A DNA stretch of 64,000 nucleotides from G963556115 sp963666605 (GTDB lineage Bacteria > Planctomycetota > SZUA-567), in the NCBI GenBank assembly GCA_965140405.1, contig OZ223208.1, positions 434,001-498,000 on the forward strand, read 5' to 3'. Positions 1 to 10,114 of the stretch are shown one piece after another. The first letter of the stretch is position 1. The number at the start of each line of letters is the position of its first letter. Both the position numbers and the translations under genes were made by a program. The notes under the pieces were generated by a model. The model had not been told where the DNA came from, searched no databases, and saw nothing but the letters and a program-made list of their open reading frames with translations.

Positions 1-694
1 CATCAGACTTTAATAGACGGAAGATACCTTCTACAAGATCATCAACAAACTGAAAACTTCTAGTCTGGGAACCATCTCCAAATACAGTCAAATCTTCATT
101 CTTTAGAGCTTGACACATAAAATTAGGAAGTGCTCTACCATCATTAAGCCTCATGCGAGGTCCATAAGTATTAAAAATCCTAACAATTCTAGTATCAACA
201 CCATGCTCTCTATGATAAGCCATAGTCATAGCTTCAGCAAACCTCTTAGCCTCATCATACACACCGCGCGGGCCGACAGGATTTACATTTCCCCAGTAGT
301 CTTCTGGCTGTGGATGAATTGCTGGGTCACCATAACACTCACTTGTGGAGGCGAGCAAGAATCTAGCCTTCTTTGCTTTTGCAAGGCCTAGAGCATGCAT
401 AGTACCTATAGAGCCTACTTTCATTGTCTGAATAGGCATAGCAAGATAATCAAAAGGACTAGCTGGAGAAGCAAAGTTTAATACATAGTCAACCTTACCT
501 GGCACAACTATTGTCTCGTAAATATTTGACTTCAAAAAATGAAACCTATTATTTACCCCTAGGTGCTCAATATTTTCCATACGCCCAGTACAGAGGTTAT
601 CCAAACAGAAGACCTTCATACCTTCATCCAAGAACCTCTCACACAGGTGACTACCTAAGAAACCAGCTCCACCAGCAATAACAACTGTCTCCAT
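1..694 (-). CDS. NAD-dependent sugar epimerase, UDP-glucuronate decarboxylase-like (partial, 3' end cut by window)
   Basis: The frame is open from the ATG at 694 to the window edge, about 231 codons. The start METVVIAGGAGFLGSHL is a Rossmann NAD-binding loop (GGAGFLGSH). Later come the STSECYGDP strand, a YDEAKRFAE catalytic Tyr-x-x-x-Lys, and an RIFNTYGPRM segment. That combination is typical of the extended short-chain dehydrogenases that decarboxylate UDP-glucuronate to UDP-xylose (UXS). A closely related dTDP-glucose dehydratase or other nucleotide-sugar epimerase cannot be excluded without the C-terminus. The product would supply cytoplasmic nucleotide sugars for LPS or capsule. A GGAGAG ribosome binding site sits about 7 bases before the ATG. 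It shares strand with the TatD fusion gene upstream, about 60 bases away with no terminator visible between them. Confidence 0.85.
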   Translation of the reverse strand, partial: METVVIAGGAGFLGSHLCERFLDEGMKVFCLDNLCTGRMENIEHLGVNNRFHFLKSNIYETIVVPGKVDYVLNFASPASPFDYLAMPIQTMKVGSIGTMHALGLAKAKKARFLLASTSECYGDPAIHPQPEDYWGNVNPVGPRGVYDEAKRFAEAMTMAYHREHGVDTRIVRIFNTYGPRMRLNDGRALPNFMCQALKNEDLTVFGDGSQTRSFQFVDDLVEGIFRLLKSD

Positions 695-754
695 TATCTC
701 TCCATTAATATAATATATAAATAATTTAACATTAAAATATAACTTTCTAGCACT

Positions 755-2143
755 CTATCCTGCATCGACGAAAGATCTAGCTTTAAACTCCACCCCAATA
801 TCCATAGCTACTCTTCTAGCCGCCTCAACATCTATACCTGGGACCTCTACTACACTGAGAGTAGTCTTGATACCAGCATCTCTACATAGAGTCGCAAAAT
901 TCAGCAAAGCTGGATACGCCTCTTTACCAAACCGACTGCGACATATCTTCAAATACTCATCAGGATCGGCAGAATTTAGCGATATACTCACCTCATCCAC
1001 ACACTCAGCAAGCTCAGAAACAATATCCCTACCAAAGTAAAGATTTGCCAACCCATTGGTGTTTAATCGTACAGGTGTCCCCTTTGACTTGACGTACTTG
1101 GCAACAGTAAGAAGCACTTCAAGCTTCATTGTTGGCTCACCATACCCACAAAATACGACCTCTTTATACTTACTGAAATCCCCCATAGCACTTATAACCT
1201 CTTCAGCATTAGGTTCCTTATTTAGTGAAATATCATGACCTTTTACGACAAATTCATTATTTCTTGCACAGAACGAACAGTCATTGGTACATTGATTAGT
1301 CAGATTGAGGTATAACGAATCCCTAATTGGATATGCAATTTTGCCAACATCATCATCAAGATCGAGATTAAGGAAATTATATGCATTACGGGTCGTAATA
1401 CGAGCAATATCTTCAGTCTTGACCCCACGAAGCACTGCGAGCTCTTCTGCTATACGGATACCCTGACTAGGGACATTCCTAGCAACAGTTCTTGGCTTCG
1501 GAATAAGATACGGAGAGTCAGAATCAATAAGTAGATGCTTATCAGGGATTAATGGGATAATCTTTCTAAAAGGCACCTGCTCTTCAAAGGTAACAATACC
1601 GCTAATCCCGAGATAGATATTCATCTCCAAAGACCTCTCAAGCAATCTTGCAAGTCTCTTCTTACCTGCAATAAAACAATGCCACACCACCTCTACTCCC
1701 GAGGCAACATACGGCTCTATCATATCAAGACAGTCATCAGCACTATCCCTTGCATGCATTACTACTGGCAACTTGAGTTCTTTTGCTAGCTCAAGATGCA
1801 TCTTGAAATGGGAGAACTGAATATCTCTATCAACTTTATTCCAGAACCAATCAAGCCCAGTCTCACCAATAGCGACAACTTTTTCATTTTTTGCCAGCTC
1901 TCTTAACACCTGATAGTCCCTATCGATATCGACTATCTCCTCTGTATGATTTGGGTGTATTCCGACACTAGCATAGACATTCGAGTGCTTTGCTGAGAGT
2001 TCAGCACAAATAGCGGAACTTTCAAGGCAAGTTCCGCACGTAAGCATTTCAACATCAAGTTTTTTTGCTTCACCTATAACGTCTTCTCTATCAGTATCAA
2101 ATTGCTCTGCATCCATATGGCAGTGCGAGTCAAATATCTTCAT
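755..2143 (-). CDS. TatD-family hydrolase fused to radical SAM domain
   Basis: Residues 1-260 form a TatD-type metal-dependent hydrolase/nuclease barrel. Visible ligands are the SHCH motif (H7, H9), GETGLD (E94), VMHARD (H130), WHCF (H155) and DSDSPYL (D209). Residues 270-462 are a short radical SAM domain with the cluster motif CTNDCSFC (C285, C289, C292) and the glycine-rich FCGYGEPT. NCBI families describe a TatD-linked radical SAM protein, sometimes as a fusion; the substrate is not known. The domain is short and lacks extra cysteine clusters near the end. A GAGGAG site precedes the ATG. Both catalytic halves look intact, so this is not a decayed gene. I infer the two activities act on the same nucleic-acid or nucleotide-derived substrate. 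Confidence 0.88.
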   Translation of the reverse strand: MKIFDSHCHMDAEQFDTDREDVIGEAKKLDVEMLTCGTCLESSAICAELSAKHSNVYASVGIHPNHTEEIVDIDRDYQVLRELAKNEKVVAIGETGLDWFWNKVDRDIQFSHFKMHLELAKELKLPVVMHARDSADDCLDMIEPYVASGVEVVWHCFIAGKKRLARLLERSLEMNIYLGISGIVTFEEQVPFRKIIPLIPDKHLLIDSDSPYLIPKPRTVARNVPSQGIRIAEELAVLRGVKTEDIARITTRNAYNFLNLDLDDDVGKIAYPIRDSLYLNLTNQCTNDCSFCARNNEFVVKGHDISLNKEPNAEEVISAMGDFSKYKEVVFCGYGEPTMKLEVLLTVAKYVKSKGTPVRLNTNGLANLYFGRDIVSELAECVDEVSISLNSADPDEYLKICRSRFGKEAYPALLNFATLCRDAGIKTTLSVVEVPGIDVEAARRVAMDIGVEFKARSFVDAG

Positions 2144-2362
2144 CCTGTCTCCTCTGTAAATACTAATTCTCTCTTATTTTATAGTTTGTCGAAAGGATTA
2201 CAAGCACTCCAGCACTTTTAGAACAAAATGATTTAAAATTTAAAATCTCAACTCCCACCAGATTTATCCAAAAGTCCTAAAAAGGAAAGCTCGATTTCTC
2301 GTAATTTATTAATATACAAGACATTCAAGAGAAAAACTCAAATATTTTAGGAGCAACAAACC

Positions 2363-2584
2363 ATGAGTTATATTAAACTCGCCACCACTCAGTGCAAGGT
2401 CTGCAAGAGGATCAAGGATCATGATAAATTCCGTCTCCCATGGCCTGGAGAGCTAGGACATAGTATTAAAGAGGTATACTGCCCACGCTGCGCCAAGGAA
2501 GCCCTTAAAGCTATCCAGAATGGATTATATGCTCATCATGCTGACAGGCGACGCATACGTATCTCCCAGCGCCAAAGCAACTAA
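2363..2584 (+). CDS. Small zinc-ribbon-like protein, hypothetical
   Basis: This is a 73-residue protein with two Cys-x-x-Cys pairs (C11/C14 and C40/C43) about 25 residues apart, the usual spacing of a zinc ribbon. A basic tail (DRRRIRISQRQ) follows and could touch nucleic acid. AGGAGC lies about 10 bases before the ATG, and codon use resembles the neighbours, so I regard it as real. I do not recognise the family. It stands alone between two oppositely oriented units and may be transcribed separately. Confidence 0.65.
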   Translation: MSYIKLATTQCKVCKRIKDHDKFRLPWPGELGHSIKEVYCPRCAKEALKAIQNGLYAHHADRRRIRISQRQSN

Positions 2585-2670
2585 CACAAAAAGAGTACCA
2601 TAGCACCACAACTTCTTCTTATAAATCTGGACTTTCCATAAAAAGTAATATCTATATTAAATATTTACTG

Positions 2671-2699
2671 TTGTGAAAAAAAAATCCTCCCTTTATAAT
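2671..2699 (+). promoter_or_regulatory. Sigma-70-type promoter for the hybrid kinase
   Basis: TTGTGA at 2671-2676, a 17-base spacer, and a perfect TATAAT at 2694-2699. The predicted start near 2706 leaves a leader of about 64 bases before the TTG start at 2770. Found by eye only. Confidence 0.5.
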
Positions 2700-2769
2700 A
2701 AACTTATGAGAATAGATGATTGACGATTTTCAGTAGTCATCAAACTTCCAATAATATGAGAAGATAACT

Positions 2770-5700
2770 TTGAAAAAGCTAAGTCTACTAACTCTAAACT
2801 TAATCAACTCTATCGCTCTTTCAGCGATACTGATATTTGTCTTTGGCTTCATATTCTACCAGACACATACAAACGACCTTATCAGAACATTCAACCAACA
2901 TAAAAAAGAGATGCTTGTTAGCTCAAAGAGTACCATTAAGAACATGGTAAACTCAACAATCCAATTTATTGAAAGTAGACACGAACAAGCAATTAAAGCT
3001 ACAAATAGACAGTTAAAAAGTATTGTACTAGACTTAGAAAAATCTGGAAGCAACCTTGCAAATTATCTAGGTATTCCTACTCACTCCGAAAAATTCAAGT
3101 GGCTCTTTTGGGAGACCATGAAGCCAATTGGCAATGAGAAAAATAAGTTCGTACTTCTAATAGATACTAAAACTTTTGAAGCGATAACTCCTGAATGGAT
3201 AAACACTAACGACAAACTCAATACCCCTGAAATGAAACTACAATATGATGAAAAAATAAGAAACACGGTTAAATTTGCAATGAAAAACCCAGAGGGTGGT
3301 TTCGTTACAATTAAAGGTGAGAAGATAGATGAAAACAGCTCCCATACACCCAGCCAATTATTCGTAAAATACATTCCTAGCTTTAATCTTGTGATTGGAT
3401 GTGGTTCTTTCCTTAATATGGATCTAAAAGATAGTGAAAAAGAGATACTCAGTACCGTAAGTGATATTCGTTTCGGCAAGGATGAATATATATATGTAAT
3501 TAATACCGAAGGGATTACTCTTTCTCATATCGACCCTAATGAAATAGGAAAAAGTTTTTCAGAGCTTAAAGATATTTCTGGGGAGTCTTTTATAAGCCGC
3601 CTTTTAGAAGAAGCAGCAAAACCTGAAGGTGGCTACCTGACCTACTTCTTTGTCAAACCAAGTAATGGAAAAGAGGTAGAAAAAATTGCATATGCAAAAG
3701 AAATAAAGAGTCTTGGGTGGATTGTTGGTAGCGGAGTTTATCTCGATAATATCGAAGCCAACTTTACAAAAAACTATGACAAGCTTCAAAACTCCATTAG
3801 AGAAAATTTACGTATTATCGCCCTAGGCGGTGCCCTTATGCTAATTGTAATAATTACAATATCAACACTACTATCCCGTAAAATAAACTCAAGTATATCT
3901 GCTTATTCTTCTGCACTTGAAAGAGCCATATTTACACGTAGCATGATCGATACATCATCAATAATGCTTCCAGAACTTGAGAAGATGAGTGTCTATACAA
4001 ATAATATGCTTGCAGAGCTTATGTCTGTAGAGCGCGAACTCAAAGATCTCACCCGCACCCAAGAAGCAACAATTGCAGAGCGTACTCTAGAGCTTACAAT
4101 CAAGTCAGAAGAGCTTGAACACTCCACAGAATTAGCCAGAGCTGCAAATATTGCCAAGAGTGATTTCTTGGCAAACATGTCACATGAGATTCGCACTCCT
4201 CTCAATATCATACTAGGAATGCAAGAACTTCTCCTTGATTCAAATCTCACAGATTCACAGTATAATTATCTCGATAAAGCAAACACAGCTGCAACATCCC
4301 TTCTGGGTGTTATAAGCGATATCCTTGATTTTTCAAAGATAGAAGCAGGCATGCTTGACATTGAGCATATTGAGATGAATCTTGAAGAGACACTCGGTAA
4401 TTTACTATCTTTTCTAAATATTGAAGCAAATAAAAAGGAACTTGAGATCATACTTGATTATGATACAGACATCCCTAGTACAGTATACGGTGACCCTTTA
4501 CGATTGCGCCAAATTCTATCCAATATATGCAGTAACTCTATCAAATTCACTGATGAAGGCACTATTATAATACGAGCAAAAATCCAGAGTTCATATGCAG
4601 ATGGTCAAATAATAATGTTTACTGTAGAGGACACAGGTATCGGGATTCCACTACAAAAACAGAGAGAACTTTTCAGCCCGTTCAAGCAAGCAGATTCATC
4701 GATCACACGCAAGTTTGGCGGCACTGGTCTGGGGCTCATTATATGCAAACAACTAATTGAACTTCAAGGAGGAAGTATCGAACTCAATAGCAATATTGAC
4801 AAAGGAACGACAATAAGCTTTACTCTATCATTTGAAACAGTAGACTCTAGACCAGCTTTATATTCACGTTGTAGCTTAATAAATGATCCAAAAAAGAAAG
4901 TGCTAATACTTGATAAAAATCCTCAAACTCTAAAGATTCTTAGTAGATACTTTGAGACAGCAGGCATCAAAGTTGACATTGCAAATAGTTTAGCTGAAGG
5001 CACTTCGTTCCTTACAAATACTGTGCACCCTTACCATTCTATACTTATAAACAGTAAACTAAAAGATTCCTTCGGTATTACAGCCCGCTCAGCTTTAGTT
5101 AAAAATTTTGATCTTTCGCATACAAACACAATCCTTATGACTATGGCGGCAACACCAGAATCAATTAAAGACTCAAAAAAACACGGTTTCGATGCAATCC
5201 TCTTCAAGCCGTTAACACCAACAACACTTATCAACACAGTTATAGATCCAAACAACGAAGAGTTTTCAGACTCTCAATACTACAATGAGAACTATCTTGA
5301 ACATAGTAAATTCAAAGGAATTTCAATACTTATTGTAGAAGACAATGTTGTTAACCAAGAGATTGTCGAACAACTTTTAGTCAAAATGGGCTGTAGCGTA
5401 ATATTAGCTGTTAACGGTATGGAAGCTATAGAGTTGGCAAAGAAGGTAAAGTTTGATCTTATCTTTATGGATATCCAGATGCCAGTTCTAGACGGTCTGA
5501 GCGCTACAATAAAAATACGAGAATTTCTCCCAGATATACCCATCATTGCGATGACAGCACATGCGATGAGTGAGGACTACCAAAAGAGTATTGATGCTGG
5601 TATGAATGATCATCTCACCAAGCCACTAAAACGGGAAAAACTATATGAGGTGATTTCAAAATATGTACTCAAAACCGAATATGCAAGAACATCTTCAACT

Positions 5701-6129
5701 AATGATGAAGACCAAAGTGCCTCAAACAATCAACCTCAAACTGCACAAATAGAGAAAGATGAGAATCTTGAACTACTCAAAACGATACCTCAAATTAATC
5801 TAGACTCTGGTCTTGATAACATCGGTGGTGACACAGAACTCTACGTTAGAATTCTTACTGAATATATAAACCTTGGTGAGGACGCCTTACTCCATCTGAT
5901 GAGATCTTACTCAGAAGGAGATTTAGAAGCTGTAAAAATAAAAGCCCACTCAATAAAAGGCTCTTGCGGTACTATTGGTGCAATAGAAGTTATGAACATA
6001 TCCCAAGAGCTAGAAAACAAGTTAAGAAAGGATATAAACGCCAACATAAGCAATGATGTAGACATACTTATACAGAAGATGTCTGACCTATTATCATCAT
6101 TAAAAGAGACCTTCAGAGAACAAACTTAA
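2770..6129 (+). CDS. Hybrid sensor histidine kinase (Cache-HisKA-HATPase-REC-REC-HPt)
   Basis: A 1119-residue membrane kinase. A membrane segment lies near residues 8-30, followed by a Cache-type periplasmic sensor with the DEYIYVINTEG signature, and a second membrane segment near 348-368. The HisKA box MSHEIRTPLN puts the phospho-histidine at H472. The ATPase domain has DTGIGIP and FGGTGLGL. A first receiver-like domain follows (KVLILDKNPQT, probably degenerate because the usual acidic pair is altered). The second receiver is complete, with D901 in FMDIQMPVLDG. A C-terminal HPt domain carries H1060 in AHSIKGSCG. This is a full phosphorelay in one chain, so the output must be a separate regulator, not visible nearby. 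The start is TTG with GAGAAG upstream; no in-frame ATG lies near it. Confidence 0.93.
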   Translation: MKKLSLLTLNLINSIALSAILIFVFGFIFYQTHTNDLIRTFNQHKKEMLVSSKSTIKNMVNSTIQFIESRHEQAIKATNRQLKSIVLDLEKSGSNLANYLGIPTHSEKFKWLFWETMKPIGNEKNKFVLLIDTKTFEAITPEWINTNDKLNTPEMKLQYDEKIRNTVKFAMKNPEGGFVTIKGEKIDENSSHTPSQLFVKYIPSFNLVIGCGSFLNMDLKDSEKEILSTVSDIRFGKDEYIYVINTEGITLSHIDPNEIGKSFSELKDISGESFISRLLEEAAKPEGGYLTYFFVKPSNGKEVEKIAYAKEIKSLGWIVGSGVYLDNIEANFTKNYDKLQNSIRENLRIIALGGALMLIVIITISTLLSRKINSSISAYSSALERAIFTRSMIDTSSIMLPELEKMSVYTNNMLAELMSVERELKDLTRTQEATIAERTLELTIKSEELEHSTELARAANIAKSDFLANMSHEIRTPLNIILGMQELLLDSNLTDSQYNYLDKANTAATSLLGVISDILDFSKIEAGMLDIEHIEMNLEETLGNLLSFLNIEANKKELEIILDYDTDIPSTVYGDPLRLRQILSNICSNSIKFTDEGTIIIRAKIQSSYADGQIIMFTVEDTGIGIPLQKQRELFSPFKQADSSITRKFGGTGLGLIICKQLIELQGGSIELNSNIDKGTTISFTLSFETVDSRPALYSRCSLINDPKKKVLILDKNPQTLKILSRYFETAGIKVDIANSLAEGTSFLTNTVHPYHSILINSKLKDSFGITARSALVKNFDLSHTNTILMTMAATPESIKDSKKHGFDAILFKPLTPTTLINTVIDPNNEEFSDSQYYNENYLEHSKFKGISILIVEDNVVNQEIVEQLLVKMGCSVILAVNGMEAIELAKKVKFDLIFMDIQMPVLDGLSATIKIREFLPDIPIIAMTAHAMSEDYQKSIDAGMNDHLTKPLKREKLYEVISKYVLKTEYARTSSTNDEDQSASNNQPQTAQIEKDENLELLKTIPQINLDSGLDNIGGDTELYVRILTEYINLGEDALLHLMRSYSEGDLEAVKIKAHSIKGSCGTIGAIEVMNISQELENKLRKDINANISNDVDILIQKMSDLLSSLKETFREQT

Positions 6130-6193
6130 TCTTTATAAAATATGACCATCGGTATAGTACCGCCTCTGATTATTAGTATACGAAAAACCCGAA

Positions 6194-6877
6194 CTATTGA
6201 TGCATTATCTGATATAGTGACTCATCAAAACCAATCTTTCTATCCATACATCCCTCTCGCTGACATAGCAAGCAGCTCACAAAATCCGTATCAGACTTGA
6301 AAGCGATCCCGGATAGTGACTTATTCGGAGTCATAAGGCATGAGTCATTCAGAACGACTCCTATCTCTCGGCCATACTCTTCAAATAGAGAGAAAAGTTT
6401 CTTCTGTTCATCGACAAGCCAGACATCAACATCAGCTGATCCTGGCGCCATCGAGGCACTATTTTCAATATTAAACTCTTCTTTTAGCACCGTATTAAAA
6501 TGTTTTCTAGCTCTCATAAGGAGCTTATTCTTGATTTCATCTCGCCAATACTCTATAATGGCTGAGTCATCAGGCAGTTCTATCAAATCAATCTCTACAC
6601 CGCAGGTCGTAATATAAGGGTAGCATTTTTCAACGCCAGCCATATTTCTGCTCAGAGCCGAACTAACAAACTCAATGCCATCAATCATTACTATTCCATC
6701 AGAAATATCCTCGACCACACATTCTTTATATAAAATCTTTGGATTACCCACATCTTGAGACTTATTGATAAGATAATTTATTATCCCCAAGTCTTCCTCA
6801 TCATCTGTATCTACACCCAACTGAGCTATCAACTTATCCCTATCCAGATCAAACTCAATATTCTCTATCACACCCAT
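6194..6877 (-). CDS. Stand-alone vitamin B12-dependent methionine synthase activation-domain protein
   Basis: A 227-residue soluble protein. The C-terminal half resembles the activation domain of cobalamin-dependent methionine synthase (MetH): a SMAPGSAD segment replacing the usual SPGYGDW, an EQKKLFSLF helix, and LMTPNKSLSGIAF close to the family's M-x-P-x-K-S-x-S-G. A final CLLCQREGC cysteine group follows. In MetH this domain binds S-adenosylmethionine and re-methylates oxidised cobalamin. Stand-alone versions occur in anaerobes and pair with a shortened MetH, but no metH is in this window. An earlier in-frame ATG exists at 6892, but GAGGGG lies correctly before the ATG at 6877, so I use the shorter form. 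Divergent from no other gene; lptD lies upstream on the other side of a terminator. Confidence 0.75.
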   Translation of the reverse strand: MGVIENIEFDLDRDKLIAQLGVDTDDEEDLGIINYLINKSQDVGNPKILYKECVVEDISDGIVMIDGIEFVSSALSRNMAGVEKCYPYITTCGVEIDLIELPDDSAIIEYWRDEIKNKLLMRARKHFNTVLKEEFNIENSASMAPGSADVDVWLVDEQKKLFSLFEEYGREIGVVLNDSCLMTPNKSLSGIAFKSDTDFVSCLLCQREGCMDRKIGFDESLYQIMHQ

Positions 6878-6930
6878 TTCTGCCCCTCTCATATTAAATA
6901 CTAATTAAACAAATTATATCTTTATATATT

Positions 6931-6960
6931 AAAAAACCGCAAAACTAATTGCGGTTTTTT
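6931..6960 (-). terminator. Intrinsic terminator after lptD
   Basis: A 12-bp stem (AAAAAACCGCAA paired with TTGCGGTTTTTT) around a 6-base loop, with A and T tracts on both sides. It lies 37 bases past the lptD stop and ahead of the next minus-strand gene, so it ends the lptD transcript. It could work in both directions. Confidence 0.85.
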
Positions 6961-6997
6961 ATAAAAATATTATCAAAGAGCTCTTGTATAAAAAGAG

Positions 6998-9667
6998 TTA
7001 ATCCCAGGCAGGAGTATCTGCATTATATCCTGTATCATCATTCTGCATCTTTTCAGATACTGGATGAGAGTACCTACCGTAATTATCATCAAGTGCAGTC
7101 GTTATACCAGCATGAGGAGTCCTTTGAATACCAAGCCATCCCTTTGGAGACAAGTTAACAAATACAGAGAAATTATTGTTATCAAGGTGATTTATAGAAG
7201 CACTCACAGAGAGTTCCATAGTATCTAGGTCTCTAATAAGACCTATTCTCTGAGTCTGTATTCCACTCTCGGCACCATCATGCCAAATTTTATCTGTTCC
7301 CAAATAAGACTCACCATCGTTCCACTGGTATGAGATAGCATACTCCAAAGAATAACGACTATGCTTATTCCACAGTTGAGTTCTTAACGCAGCTGTAGTA
7401 AGGTTTGACTCATCAATATTATCTTCTGCGATTGGTCCAAAGTAAGAATTGCGCGCAAAGTTATACCCTGAGCTGTAGGTATGGGTCAAATACCCTCTAA
7501 GCTTAGTACTAAACCAATAATCCGCTCCTACAGTAGCATTACTGATTCTGTCACCTGCAAAACTATACGTCATATCACCGAAAACGCTCATGCTCTCAGT
7601 AGGATATATTGCACCATCAAGCACAAGGTCTTTAGCTATATTATTATTATTGAATTCTTTCGCCTCTTTGTCATCAAGTATAAATCCACCACTTAGTGAA
7701 AGCCTACCAAGTTTTCTTGTAGTTCCATCTTCCTTCTTTATATCAAACTGCTGATAAATATCGAAGTCTACAGCATGAGACTTCCTATAATTATCTAAAT
7801 TATCTAGGTAGTATAGATCAGCACGATTGGTCACAGGTGTCTCGTTACCTATCAAACTCACTGTAGGCTCGATCATGTGGCGAACAGTATCAAAGTTTCC
7901 AAAGAATCTTGTAGAGAAATCGACACCCCAAGTTAGTGCAGCATTGAATTTTCCACTATCAGTCGTCCCATAGTTACCGTTATAGCCATCTGTATAACCC
8001 GCAAGGAATCCACCTACATGAGGTCTAATATTTACAATACCGAGATCGAATGGAGCATTAAGTTCAGTTTTATTATATACCCTTCCTATCCACGGCGTTC
8101 CTCCATCATTATTCATTCTATAATTCTGGTTTAGCAAAGTCCTGTCGTCTTGAGAAAGGCTTGTAAGCTCTTTATCAAAGCGGTGCCTTAGCAGCCCTGC
8201 CCTCATATCACTCTCAAGGTAAACTGGTAATTCGAATAACTGTAGACCAGGTAGTGATGCTCTCCACTCAGGCATATAGTCTGTTTCAGATTCGAATTCA
8301 TTTATCCTACCCTGCACTATCATCTCAGTTACAAATTTATCACCAAGGTATCTAAGAGTAGCGTTTGTCTTCTCTTCCTTGAACTGACTCCACTCATTTC
8401 TAAAGTATTCCTTCTGGAAGTCTCTATCCGAGTAGTAATGCGCCTGCGCTCTAAGGTCGATTTCATCAGTTAAATTCTGGGTATGCCACCACTCAACCAT
8501 ATACCTATTTTTATCTCCATATAGACCTTCTTCTCGGTTATAATTCTTATTACTACTCCAGTGGTTTCCAGCAAATTCGTTATCCTCATTTGCTCTTGCT
8601 TGGTCTTCCTTATTTGTAGTATAGATCTCTTTTATCCAGTATCCACGGACGTGACCACTTCCGCCTTTTCCGATACCTTTGACACTATAGTTGAGTTCCC
8701 CACCTAGCCCATAACCTCTATTTGATCTAAAATCAGCATCAACAAATATAGTATCTAGTTGGGCAAACCTTACAATCTTATTACCTTCTTCATCATACTC
8801 AGGGTTCTTAAACTTCCATCCTAGTCTATTCAACCAGTAGTACCCTTGCTTACTATCCGAACCAGCAGTAGTCGAGTATAACGGCCAATCATACTGTAAA
8901 TCATAGATGAGATATGGGAAGTAGAATATCGGAATTTTACCAATCTTTATAAAATTATGGTACGCTTCAACTTTTTCACCATTTCTAACTTGAATAGACT
9001 TTGACGCTATACTCCAATGTGGTCTAGCGTAGTTTGATGGAGAAGCTGTAACGTTTGTCGCTTCATAGTGATCTTTTGATATCATTCTCATATCTGTAGC
9101 AGTAAGATTCATACGTATCTTACCAGCATCAATCTCAGTGTTTCTTCTCGTATTATCTGTCATACTTAATCCACTTGATGCTCCGAGGGTTGGCCTTGTT
9201 ACAGTCACATCCCTCTCTTCTACCGAATCAGTGGTATTGACAGTATTATCATCATTACGTATTCTGATATTTCTTGCTCTACCCTTCCAGTCTTTGATAT
9301 CAAAGTATAACTGGTCGCAGTTCAGAAATGCACCTTTTGGATCCTCTACAGCAACATCACCCTCAGCATAAAGTTTATTTGTATCTGTGAAGAACACTAT
9401 GTTTCTAGCTCTAATCTTTCTACCTTGTACAGTAAGTGTAGCATAGTCACGCACCAACACTGCATTACTACCAGGAAGGTAGTTGAGCGTACCGCCAGAG
9501 ATATTGAAGTTTTCCCCAAAGACTTGTGAAAAGATTCCATCCCCAGCAGAAAGTGGTGTCCCATCTGATTCGTTTATGATCGAATCAATACCTTCAGCAT
9601 TTGCCAGAGGTATGCAGATGCTCATGATAAGAACGACAACCCATAGGTAGATATACTTTTTTATCAT
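6998..9667 (-). CDS. lptD: LPS-assembly protein LptD (OstA/Imp-like)
   Basis: An 889-residue outer-membrane protein with a signal peptide ending at ANA (about residue 24). Residues 55-240 form the periplasmic OstA/LptA-like jellyroll, with repeating short strands such as NKLYAEGDVAVEDPKGAF. The segment GKIPIFYFPYLIYDL matches the conserved proline-rich junction before the barrel of LptD. The remaining 600 residues have alternating aromatic strands consistent with a 26-stranded barrel. It inserts lipopolysaccharide into the outer leaflet together with LptE, which is not seen here. The final residues (NADTPAWD) do not end in the usual aromatic residue. A long gap upstream holds no partner gene, so it appears to be monocistronic. 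Confidence 0.88.
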   Translation of the reverse strand: MIKKYIYLWVVVLIMSICIPLANAEGIDSIINESDGTPLSAGDGIFSQVFGENFNISGGTLNYLPGSNAVLVRDYATLTVQGRKIRARNIVFFTDTNKLYAEGDVAVEDPKGAFLNCDQLYFDIKDWKGRARNIRIRNDDNTVNTTDSVEERDVTVTRPTLGASSGLSMTDNTRRNTEIDAGKIRMNLTATDMRMISKDHYEATNVTASPSNYARPHWSIASKSIQVRNGEKVEAYHNFIKIGKIPIFYFPYLIYDLQYDWPLYSTTAGSDSKQGYYWLNRLGWKFKNPEYDEEGNKIVRFAQLDTIFVDADFRSNRGYGLGGELNYSVKGIGKGGSGHVRGYWIKEIYTTNKEDQARANEDNEFAGNHWSSNKNYNREEGLYGDKNRYMVEWWHTQNLTDEIDLRAQAHYYSDRDFQKEYFRNEWSQFKEEKTNATLRYLGDKFVTEMIVQGRINEFESETDYMPEWRASLPGLQLFELPVYLESDMRAGLLRHRFDKELTSLSQDDRTLLNQNYRMNNDGGTPWIGRVYNKTELNAPFDLGIVNIRPHVGGFLAGYTDGYNGNYGTTDSGKFNAALTWGVDFSTRFFGNFDTVRHMIEPTVSLIGNETPVTNRADLYYLDNLDNYRKSHAVDFDIYQQFDIKKEDGTTRKLGRLSLSGGFILDDKEAKEFNNNNIAKDLVLDGAIYPTESMSVFGDMTYSFAGDRISNATVGADYWFSTKLRGYLTHTYSSGYNFARNSYFGPIAEDNIDESNLTTAALRTQLWNKHSRYSLEYAISYQWNDGESYLGTDKIWHDGAESGIQTQRIGLIRDLDTMELSVSASINHLDNNNFSVFVNLSPKGWLGIQRTPHAGITTALDDNYGRYSHPVSEKMQNDDTGYNADTPAWD

Positions 9668-10114
9668 AGTTACAGCAACTAGCCTTACATATTTATGATT
9701 TGAGTTTAATATTATAAAATTACAAAATGCTTGGTGATATCAGCAATAAATCTATAACTCATTGATCCACAACAAGAAAATATCATTTATTATTATATGA
9801 AGTCTGACAACCATTGTCAAAAAGCTTTTAAATAATTAACTTCATATAAGCAACCAACCCTCTAAAGTCTTAGTAAATTTTAGACATTGAGACAGAGAGG
9901 CTTACTATCTACTTGCCTATTAACTTATATTCCTTTTTAATTTTCTTAATAATTTTATTTGGGCATATACACCACATTAATTAATTATCAATAATCATTC
10001 GCAGAATAGAAGGAATGTCCCAAGAACCTGATAAAAAACATTATAAGCTTAATAACTAAATAAGCATTAAACCTAATAATAAATTGCATAAAGCAAATAA
10101 GGAATACAAAAATA
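9668..10114. other. Intergenic region between divergent lptD and rhodanese genes
   Basis: About 450 AT-rich bases that should hold the promoters of both divergent genes. I see no convincing small gene, repeat or structured RNA. No promoter was clear enough to list. Confidence 0.4.
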
